NCBI GenBank assembly: GCA_021791345.1
Contig: JAJYWT010000145.1
Coordinates: forward strand, 1-20,481
Origin: a bacterium
GTDB lineage: Bacteria > Chloroflexota > Dormibacteria > UBA8260 > Bog-877
DNA: 20,481 nt
Direction: 5' to 3'
Made by a program: the position numbers and the translations under genes. Positions within the stretch are counted from its first letter, which is position 1; the number at the start of each line of letters is the position of its first letter. Shown in pieces: positions 1 through 5,162 of this stretch. The notes under the pieces are model-generated. The model was given only the letters and a program-made list of their open reading frames with translations. It did not search any database and had not been told where the DNA came from.

Positions 1-162
1 ATATCGGACGACGAGGTGGAGACGGTGCTTGCCGACCACCACACGAGCTACCCGGACCGGGAAGGCAACCTGATCCTGATAGGCCATCCCGGCGGCCGTC
101 GTGTGAAAGTGGTGGTGGCCAAGGATTCGAAGCCACCCCGGATCATCACGGCAGCCGACTGA
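1..162 (+). CDS. DUF4258-like protein, probable toxin (3' end only)
   Basis: Frame 1 is open from the window edge to a TGA at 160-162, giving the last 53 residues of a protein that starts upstream. The visible part has an E-V-E-x-V-L stretch, then an R-E-G-N-L segment, a G-R-R-V-K-V-V-V strand and a terminal I-I-T-A. This is the layout of the small beta-rich DUF4258/BrnT-like proteins. The next gene, 12 bp downstream on the same strand, is a DUF2283 protein, and DUF4258-DUF2283 pairs are a common two-gene arrangement thought to be toxin-antitoxin-like. The family call rests on residue pattern and neighbour, and the N-terminal half is not visible. Confidence 0.6.
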   Translation: MSDDEVETVLADHHTSYPDREGNLILIGHPGGRRVKVVVAKDSKPPRIITAAD

Positions 163-174
163 GGGCCATATGCC

Positions 175-408
175 ATGCGTCTAGAGCATGATCGAGAAGC
201 CAATGCGATCTACATCACCCTGAGGGAGGGCACCTACGCATACGGGGAGGATCTCGGTTCAGAGCGGCGGATCGACTATGACTCCTCGGGTGTGCCCTTG
301 GGGATCGAACTCCTCAACGTGAGCCAGGGTGTAGATCTCGACGATCTGCCGGAGAGTGAGGAAGTCGGGCGGTTGCTCGCGGCCCACGATATCCCTGTCT
401 TCGCCTGA
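175..408 (+). CDS. DUF2283 family protein, probable antitoxin partner
   Basis: A 77-residue protein with the DUF2283 signature: an N-terminal D-x-E-A-N-A-I-Y-I strand, a central R-R-I-D-Y-D with a following glycine, and G-I-E-L-L-N-V-S. Nearly the whole protein is this one domain. The start is the ATG at 175; the ATG at 170 is in another frame and stops after four codons. It begins 12 bp after the preceding partial DUF4258-like gene, so the two are probably co-transcribed. The biochemical role of DUF2283 proteins is unproven; an antitoxin or binding-partner role is inferred from the pairing. Confidence 0.8.
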   Translation: MRLEHDREANAIYITLREGTYAYGEDLGSERRIDYDSSGVPLGIELLNVSQGVDLDDLPESEEVGRLLAAHDIPVFA

Positions 409-456
409 TCCCCGGCTGGGCCATCCAGCTCCAGATCGCCCACGCCCTTCCGTTTG

Positions 457-591
457 GTAACCGTGGCCGAGCTGGTGACCGAGCTCTCCGAGGCCCGGGC
501 TGAGCGGGTGACGGGCGGCAGATGGCGCTGGACGACACGAGGGGGCTGGCAGGCCGCCTTGGCTCCACGGGCGGGGGCGGCACGGCGGTGA
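457..591 (+). pseudogene. possible IstB (IS21 helper ATPase) remnant
   Basis: Frame 1 of this otherwise empty gap contains V-T-V-A-E-L-V-T-E-L-S-E-A-R-A-E-R, which resembles the segment of IstB-type ATPases just before the Walker B strand (pattern T-x-A-E-L-V-x-x-L-x-E-A-x-x-x-R). After it the frame runs into Trp/Gly/Arg-rich sequence unlike IstB and stops at 589-591. No Walker A or Walker B motif is visible. If real, this is a decayed scrap of an IS21-type element. The match is short and may be chance. Confidence 0.25.
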
Positions 592-630
592 TGGAGGGGC
601 GGCCTCGGTGGTCGCCGCAGGGACTGATTC

Positions 631-996
631 GTGCCCACTGTGGATATACTCCCAGCCGTGGGGAAGAAGAGACCAGCACCGGGTGGTCAGAAGGTGGCGA
701 AGGAGGTGCGGGTCCAAGTCGGCTCGGGGCAGGGCATTCCGGTCGAGTACGCGACGAGCCTCTCCGTGATCTACACGGGCGCTGAGTTCTTGGTCAGCGT
801 GATCCGAGTTGACATGGACCCTTCGCTGGCCAACCGCTCCTCTGGGGATTTCCCTGACGAGATGGAGGGGAAGGTAGTGGCACGCTTCGCTTTCGCCCCG
901 ACACACTGGCAGAGGACGGTCGGCTCTATCTTGGACCAGCTTGAGAAGAATGGACTCGATACCCCGCGCCCAGCGCCTCCCGGAGGGCCGACATGA
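631..996 (+). CDS. DUF3467-like protein
   Basis: A 121-residue protein that I match to DUF3467. It has an N-terminal P-V-E-Y-A-T-S-L-S-V-I-Y-T-G-A-E-F strand pair and a C-terminal V-A-R-F-A-F-A-P-T-H-W-Q-R-T-V-G-S-I-L-D-Q-L segment. In DUF3467 the corresponding pattern is Y-A-N followed by a hydrophobic strand, then a late R-x-x-x-x-P-x-x-x-K/R-x-L helix. The GTG at 631 is chosen because AGGGA lies about 8 bp upstream; a GTG at 658 is possible. The stop overlaps the next start as ATGA (993-996), so translation of the pair is likely coupled. Function is unknown. Confidence 0.6.
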   Translation: MPTVDILPAVGKKRPAPGGQKVAKEVRVQVGSGQGIPVEYATSLSVIYTGAEFLVSVIRVDMDPSLANRSSGDFPDEMEGKVVARFAFAPTHWQRTVGSILDQLEKNGLDTPRPAPPGGPT

Positions 997-1457
997 CGGT
1001 GGTGGGCCCCATCAGGGCCAACGTACTACCCACATTACGTATGCCCGCAGCCCGTCCGAAGTCACGCACGCCATTCGAGGTGCCGTCCATGGCGTCACGA
1101 TGGACCGCGACTTCCACACTTGATGAGGTCGTGGCGGCACGGGGGGCGGTCGCAAATGCAGTGGCATGGACACCCGACGTGCACACGGACTGGACCGCGC
1201 CATCAGCCGGCGTGGCCGCAACCTCTGCTCCACAAGAGGACGAGGCCCATGGCATTGCCGCCATGGCGTGGTTCCAAGAGCACTTGGCGGAGCTTGTGAA
1301 GCAGTTTCCTTCCGAGTGGGTTGCCATTCTTGACGGTCGTGTAGTTGCGCACGGGGTGGACCTCTCCGCCGTGGTGAAACGGGCCGCGAGGTTGGGGATC
1401 GAAGACGCGTTCCTTGGCTTTGCTCCGGCCAAGGTGGCTGCGAGTCTGTATCTCTAG
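993..1457 (+). CDS. DUF5678 domain protein
   Basis: A 154-residue protein. The C-terminal third carries the DUF5678 pattern: W-F-Q-E-H-L followed by F-P-S-E-W-V-A-I-L-D-G-R-V-V-A-H-G and an Ala-rich helix ending in a hydrophobic strand. The first 90 residues are low in recognisable structure and rich in Ala, Arg and Thr. The ATG overlaps the stop of the DUF3467-like gene by four bases. Three bases after its stop begins a broken retropepsin-like gene. DUF5678 genes often lie directly before small aspartic-protease genes, so this looks like the conserved order with its last member damaged. The role is unknown. Confidence 0.7.
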   Translation: MTVVGPIRANVLPTLRMPAARPKSRTPFEVPSMASRWTATSTLDEVVAARGAVANAVAWTPDVHTDWTAPSAGVAATSAPQEDEAHGIAAMAWFQEHLAELVKQFPSEWVAILDGRVVAHGVDLSAVVKRAARLGIEDAFLGFAPAKVAASLYL

Positions 1458-1460
1458 ACG

Positions 1461-1628
1461 GTGCGCACGGTCAAGTATCCTGCGGAGTCCGGGTATTCGG
1501 TGCCCGTGCCTGGTGGGGCACTCGCCCCCTGCGTCCTGGTGAGCCTCGGGCACAAAGGCAGGTCTTGCAGGACCATTGGTCTCGTCGACTCTGGCGCCGA
1601 CACCAGGACTCCTGACATAGTGCGTTAG
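1461..1628 (+). pseudogene. truncated retropepsin-like aspartic protease
   Basis: A GTG start at 1461 opens a 55-codon frame ending in TAG at 1626-1628. The product begins R-T-V-K-Y-P and reaches G-L-V-D-S-G-A-D, the catalytic Asp motif (D-S/T-G-A) of retropepsin-like proteases. The frame then leaves the family and stops seven codons later. Full-length members are about 100-130 residues and have a flap and a hydrophobic-hydrophobic-G strand after the catalytic Asp; neither is present. The break coincides with the left copy of a 16-bp inverted repeat (1603-1618), so an insertion or rearrangement probably cut the gene. It lies three bases after the DUF5678 gene. It is unlikely to be an active protease. 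Confidence 0.55.
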
Positions 1629-1813
1629 GCCCAGTGGGAGTTGAACTCAGGATGGTGCTCGGGCGAGATCAGCATGGGCCAAAATTGTTGCAGCGTGGCT
1701 TCCGGCCATCGAGGCTTGGAGAACCACACTTCCTGCCTCTGCGATCTCTTAATCGGCCGGGCGGCCGAGGCCTTCAGGCTGCATCAACTACTGCCCCATG
1801 TCAGGAGTCCTGG
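1603..1813. mobile_element. 211-bp element bounded by 16-bp perfect inverted repeats (MITE-like)
   Basis: CCAGGACTCCTGACAT at 1603-1618 reappears as its exact reverse complement at 1798-1813. The repeats bound a 211-bp segment with no gene. The left repeat begins right after the D-S-G-A-D codons of the protease gene, where that reading frame loses its family pattern. The interior has a small hairpin (TCGGCC/GGCCGA, 1753-1768). No target-site duplication is obvious outside the repeats, and no protease sequence is recognised after 1813. The core of each repeat is itself near-palindromic, so a regulatory or recombination site is an alternative to a non-autonomous transposable element. Confidence 0.4.
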
Positions 1814-1937
1814 GGTCCCGCTCCGCCTGGGACCGCGCCGGAAGGGCCCCGGAGATGATTGCCAGTAGGTCCGCTCCCAAGCCTGCTGCCTCGAGGCAGT
1901 ACTGTCGCATCTCTGGCGAGCCGGGTTGATTGAGCGG

Positions 1938-1959
1938 CCACCCACCCTGGGTGGGGTGG
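1938..1959 (+). promoter_or_regulatory. CsoR-type operator upstream of csoR
   Basis: A G/C-rich imperfect inverted repeat made of CCACCCACCC followed by GGGTGGGGTGG. It closely resembles the described csoR operator of Mycobacterium tuberculosis, which also has a C-rich half, a short centre and GGGGTGGG. It lies 24 bp before the csoR start and directly abuts the TATGAT box, so bound CsoR would block RNA polymerase. Copper binding to CsoR would release it. Confidence 0.75.
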
Positions 1960-1965
1960 TATGAT
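1960..1965 (+). promoter_or_regulatory. -10 box of csoR-copA promoter
   Basis: TATGAT matches the sigma-70/SigA -10 consensus (TATAAT) at five of six positions and starts at the edge of the CsoR-type operator. The only TTGATT nearby (1926-1931) is 28 bp upstream, too far for a normal -35, so the promoter has no recognisable -35 hexamer at standard spacing. GGAG at 1971-1974 is the ribosome binding site, 8 bp before the ATG. Confidence 0.5.
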
Positions 1966-1982
1966 CAATTGGAGTCGATGAG

Positions 1983-2339
1983 ATGATCGAGAGTTACAAG
2001 CGCGACGCCCTAGTCCGACTCAAGACCGTGCGGGGGCACTTGGACGCGGTGCTGGGCATGGTCGAGGCGGAGCGCTATTGCCCTGAGTTGATGAAACAGA
2101 TCGCGGCGCTTCAAGCCTCGCTTGAGAGGGTCAACCGTCTCCTCCTGCGCAATCACCTCGAGACGTGTGTGTCCGAGGCGATCCAGACAGGGAAGGGACG
2201 CGAGAAGATCGACGAGCTGATGGAGGCTCTCCGGTTCAACTCCAGCCTGACCGACTTCCGCCAGTTGGCAGACTTCCTCGAAGTTGACACCGCTGACACG
2301 GCGGTGAGCGCCCCGCTCCCCGTGGAGTCGAGGAGGTGA
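1983..2339 (+). CDS. csoR: copper-sensing transcriptional repressor CsoR
   Basis: A 118-residue all-helical DUF156 (CsoR/RcnR) repressor. The Cu(I) ligand set C-H-C is present as Cys33 (in R-Y-C-P-E-L), His58 and Cys62 (in N-H-L-E-T-C-V), equivalent to Cys36, His61 and Cys65 of M. tuberculosis CsoR. This favours copper over nickel/cobalt or formaldehyde sensing. The first helix reads R-L-K-T-V-R-G-H-L-D-A-V, typical of the DNA-contacting helix. The tail after residue 90 is longer than in short Firmicutes members, as in actinobacterial CsoR. The start is the ATG at 1983 with GGAG 8 bp upstream; the ATG at 1978 stops at once. A strong operator lies just upstream, and copA starts 7 bp after the stop, so CsoR probably represses its own operon and is released by cytosolic Cu(I). 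Confidence 0.95.
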   Translation: MIESYKRDALVRLKTVRGHLDAVLGMVEAERYCPELMKQIAALQASLERVNRLLLRNHLETCVSEAIQTGKGREKIDELMEALRFNSSLTDFRQLADFLEVDTADTAVSAPLPVESRR

Positions 2340-2346
2340 GTCGCTC

Positions 2347-4683
2347 ATGACGACCCCGACGGCGCAGACCACAACGAGTTCGACGCGCGACGCGAGCGAC
2401 GCGAGCGACACGGCGACGCCGTGGGCTCCGATCGTGCTCGAGGTTGCGGGCATGACCTGTGCCTCCTGCGTTATGCGGGTGGAGCGCGCGCTCGCCAAGG
2501 TAGACGGGGTCGCAAGGGCGCGTGTGAACCTCGCGACCGAGGCGGCCGAGGTGAGCATCCTGGGCCCCATCGATGCTGAGGCACTGGTCGGTGCCGTGCG
2601 CGCCGCAGGTTACGAGGCGAGCCTCGCCATCCCAGCGGCAGATCCGGCCGTTGAGGCAGCCCAGCGGCGGACACGCCGGGTCGCGGAGCTCGCGCGCCGG
2701 CGGGCCTTGCTTGCCTTCGGCGCCGGCGGCTCTGCCGGGGTGATTGTCGCTGCCTACGGCTTTCCCCATGCCGCGTGGTCACCTTGGGCACAGCTTGCTC
2801 TAGCCGTACCGGTCTGGGCGCTGGTGGGGTGGATATTCCACCGAGGTGCGTTGCGAACGGCGCGGCACGGGTCGGTGAACATGGACACCCTCGTGTCCCT
2901 CGGATCGACCGTGGCTCTCGTCTACTCCGTCGTTGCCGTATTCGCATTGCCAGGCCGGGCCATCTACTTCGACGTGGCAGCCCTCATCGTGACGCTCATC
3001 GCGGTGGGCAAGTACCTCGAACTCCTCACCCGGGGCCGGGCCGGCGAGGCGATCGAGGCGCTGGCGGGGCTCCGACCCGAGGTTGCCCACCTGCTTGCTC
3101 GAAGAGGTGCACCCGGGCAGCGAGAGTCGGGCCCACTCGATACCACGAGCGTGACCGATGTCGCGGTGGCGAGCCTGCAGCCCGGAGATGTGGTGATGGT
3201 GCGCCCGGGTGAGCGGGTCCCAACCGATGCGTTTGTGGTCGATGGCGAGGGCAGGGTGGACGAGTCGATGCTCACCGGCGAGTCGGTTCCGGTCGCCAAG
3301 CACGCAGGTGACGACCTGACCGGGGGTACGGTGAACGGGCTCTCGCCCCTTGTGGCCCGGGTGCGCCGGGTTGGGGTCGATACGACGCTTGCTCGGATCC
3401 TGCGCCTAGTCGAACAGGCCCAGGCGGAGAAATCCAACGCGCAGCGCCTCGCAGACCGCGTCTCGTCGGTCTTCGTGCCGGTCATCCTGGCCGTGGCCGC
3501 GCTCACCTTCGTGGGCTGGATCGCTACGGGGCATTCGGCCGTCGTCGCGCTCATCCCCGCGGTCGCTGTCCTCGTCGTGGCCTGCCCCTGCGCGCTCGGA
3601 CTCGCCACACCCGTAGCGGTGATGGTTGGCACTGGTCGCGGTGCCGAGCGCGGCCTGCTCGTGCGTGGGGGCGAGACCCTCGAGCGCATCCGGGACATCG
3701 GCGTCGTGGTCCTCGACAAGACAGGCACCTTGACCCTCGGCCATCCCGAGGTAACCGACCTCGTGGCCCTCGACGGCACCGATGGCACTGAGGCCCTTGG
3801 CGTCGCAGCCGCGCTCGAAGCTGCCTCCGAACATCCCCTCGCCCGGGCAGTCACCGCCGGGGCGACATCCCGAGGGCTCCAGCTCGCAGCGGCAAGTGGT
3901 GTCGAGGTGGTGCCTGGTGGTGGCGTGGCAGGAGTGGTGGGCGGTGAGCCGGTCCGGATCGGCTCGATCGCATGGCTCGCCTCCGACGGCACCGCTGTCG
4001 AAGCGGCAGCGGCGCCGGCTGAACGGTTGGCCAAGAGCGGTCGGACACCCGTAGGCGTCGTTATCGGAGGGACCCTTCGGTTGGTTCTCGGGGTCGCGGA
4101 CCCGATCCGTGAGGACGCGCGAGCCGGCGTGGCCCACCTGCGTTCGCTCGGCCTTGCCGTGGTGCTGGCAAGCGGAGATGCCGAGGTGGTCGCCCATTCA
4201 GTGGCCGCTGAGGTCGGGATCGACGATGTGCGGGCACCGCTGCGACCCCAGGACAAGGCGAGCCTTGTCGCCCACTTGCGTGAGCGCTACGGCCACGTGG
4301 CCATGGTGGGGGACGGCATCAACGACGCCCCCGCGCTGGCGGCTGCAGATGTCGGCATCGCGATCGGAAGCGGCACCGGGGTGGCGATGGCAGCGGCCGA
4401 CATCACGCTGGTGCATGGTGACGTCGGAGCGGTGGGCGATGCGATCGCGCTGGCTAGAGCGACGCGGCGCATCATCTGGCAGAACCTCGGGTGGGCGTTC
4501 GGCTACAACGCGGTGCTCGTGCCGCTCGCCGCGTTCGGGGTCCTGCCACCGATCTTCGCGGCACTCGCGATGGCCCTGTCTTCGGTGTCGGTCGTGATGA
4601 ACGCGCTCCGCCTGCGGCGCTTCGGACGATCCAAGGGCGCGGTACCGCTCACCTACCACACACCCAGGGCACAGGCAGCGTGA
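2347..4683 (+). CDS. copA: Cu(I)-exporting P1B-type ATPase CopA
   Basis: A 778-residue copper-transporting P-type ATPase. It moves Cu(I) from the cytosol outward using ATP. Order of parts: a Ser/Thr/Asp-rich leader of about 28 residues; an N-terminal HMA metal-binding domain with M-T-C-A-S-C (Cys38, Cys41); membrane helices; an actuator domain with M-L-T-G-E-S; the transport motif C-P-C (Cys413-Pro-Cys415); the phosphorylation site D-K-T-G-T (Asp457); an S-E-H-P-L nucleotide-domain motif; G-D-G-I-N-D (Asp656); and a final helix pair with the Y-N and M-x-x-S-S residues of the Cu(I)-specific P1B-1 group. Length is normal for CopA. AGGAGG overlapping the end of csoR serves the ATG at 2347, and the two genes are 7 bp apart, so they form one CsoR-controlled unit. 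Confidence 0.95.
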   Translation: MTTPTAQTTTSSTRDASDASDTATPWAPIVLEVAGMTCASCVMRVERALAKVDGVARARVNLATEAAEVSILGPIDAEALVGAVRAAGYEASLAIPAADPAVEAAQRRTRRVAELARRRALLAFGAGGSAGVIVAAYGFPHAAWSPWAQLALAVPVWALVGWIFHRGALRTARHGSVNMDTLVSLGSTVALVYSVVAVFALPGRAIYFDVAALIVTLIAVGKYLELLTRGRAGEAIEALAGLRPEVAHLLARRGAPGQRESGPLDTTSVTDVAVASLQPGDVVMVRPGERVPTDAFVVDGEGRVDESMLTGESVPVAKHAGDDLTGGTVNGLSPLVARVRRVGVDTTLARILRLVEQAQAEKSNAQRLADRVSSVFVPVILAVAALTFVGWIATGHSAVVALIPAVAVLVVACPCALGLATPVAVMVGTGRGAERGLLVRGGETLERIRDIGVVVLDKTGTLTLGHPEVTDLVALDGTDGTEALGVAAALEAASEHPLARAVTAGATSRGLQLAAASGVEVVPGGGVAGVVGGEPVRIGSIAWLASDGTAVEAAAAPAERLAKSGRTPVGVVIGGTLRLVLGVADPIREDARAGVAHLRSLGLAVVLASGDAEVVAHSVAAEVGIDDVRAPLRPQDKASLVAHLRERYGHVAMVGDGINDAPALAAADVGIAIGSGTGVAMAAADITLVHGDVGAVGDAIALARATRRIIWQNLGWAFGYNAVLVPLAAFGVLPPIFAALAMALSSVSVVMNALRLRRFGRSKGAVPLTYHTPRAQAA

Positions 4684-4721
4684 TCTTGCCTGCGCCCCCG
4701 ACATACCCCGATTACGGCGGC

Positions 4722-4740
4722 TCTGGGGCTGCACCCCAGA
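4722..4740 (+). promoter_or_regulatory. stem-loop between copA and the copper chaperone gene
   Basis: TCTGGGG and CCCCAGA form a perfect 7-bp stem around a CTGCA loop, 39 bp after the copA stop and 30 bp before the chaperone ATG. There is no T-run after it, so it is not a clear intrinsic terminator. It could adjust the relative amount of the two products, protect the upstream mRNA end, or be neutral. Confidence 0.35.
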
Positions 4741-4769
4741 CGGATCCGGAAGTGAAAGGACCAGCATCC

Positions 4770-4976
4770 ATGGCAACGATCGACCTGCACGCTCCCGACA
4801 TCTCCTGCGGCCACTGCAAGGCACACATCGAGGGCGACCTTCGTGGCGAGCCCGGCGTGCGCCGCGTCGCCGTCGACGTGGCCGCGCGACAAGTCCAGAT
4901 CGACTTCGACGATGAGGCGACCGACACAGGTGTCCTGCGGGCCAAGCTTGCCGAGATCGGCTACCCGACGACCTGA
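4770..4976 (+). CDS. copZ: HMA-domain copper chaperone, CopZ-like
   Basis: A 68-residue protein made of one heavy-metal-associated (HMA, ferredoxin-like) domain. The Cu(I) site is I-S-C-G-H-C (Cys13, Cys16); the usual Met before the motif is Ile and the variable pair is Gly-His. The rest fits the fold: K-A-H-I-E in helix 1, G-V-R-R-V-A-V-D strand, and a C-terminal L-A-E-I-G-Y helix end. Proteins of this type carry Cu(I) in the cytosol to P1B-ATPases. The frame stays open far upstream into copA, but the ATG at 4770 has GAAAGGA 9 bp upstream and gives exactly one domain. It sits between two copper ATPases, its probable clients. Confidence 0.9.
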   Translation: MATIDLHAPDISCGHCKAHIEGDLRGEPGVRRVAVDVAARQVQIDFDDEATDTGVLRAKLAEIGYPTT

Positions 4977-5072
4977 ACGCTCGGCCAGCGGGTGACATCG
5001 GGAACAGCCAAGGGCGGTCACGGGATGCAGCCGTCGGCCTGTCTGGAGGGTATGCCAATGAACGGGGCCCAT

Positions 5073-5102
5073 TTGGCTTACGTTGAACGGGAACCCTAAT
5101 AA
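5073..5102 (+). promoter_or_regulatory. possible promoter before the cupredoxin-ATPase gene
   Basis: TTGGCT (5073-5078) and TAATAA (5097-5102) are spaced by 18 bp, in a 186-bp gap that separates the chaperone from the next ATPase gene. The start codon is 60 bp further on, after a GAGGAGGGA ribosome binding site at 5147-5155. No CsoR-like operator is seen here, so this gene may be controlled separately. The -35 match is weak. Confidence 0.3.
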
Positions 5103-5162
5103 CTGCGGGTCTGAGGCCCGAGTCGCCACGCCCTTCGCTGCGGAATTGAGGAGGGATCCACA

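Larger units (their letters stand above)
1629..1982. other. 354-bp gap: inverted-repeat element, then csoR control region
   Basis: No credible gene lies here. Short frames on the plus strand have no recognisable domain and no convincing ribosome binding site. The first half belongs to the 211-bp inverted-repeat element. The last 45 bases hold the CsoR-type operator, a TATGAT -10 box and the csoR ribosome binding site. Confidence 0.6.

Noticed and set aside
522..785. 87-codon plus-strand frame
   Set aside because: Gly/Arg-rich, no motif, and it overlaps the start of the better-supported DUF3467-like gene.
1629..1660. tRNA-like look of the sequence GGGAGTTGAACTC
   Set aside because: No acceptor stem or anticodon arm can be formed around it.
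1634..1868. two overlapping plus-strand frames of about 75 codons
   Set aside because: No domain and no good ribosome binding site; they lie mostly in the inverted-repeat element.
2964..4256. 430-residue open frame on the minus strand opposite copA
   Set aside because: It is the mirror of a clearly coding GC-rich gene; the product is Arg/Ser/Thr/Pro-rich with no domain.
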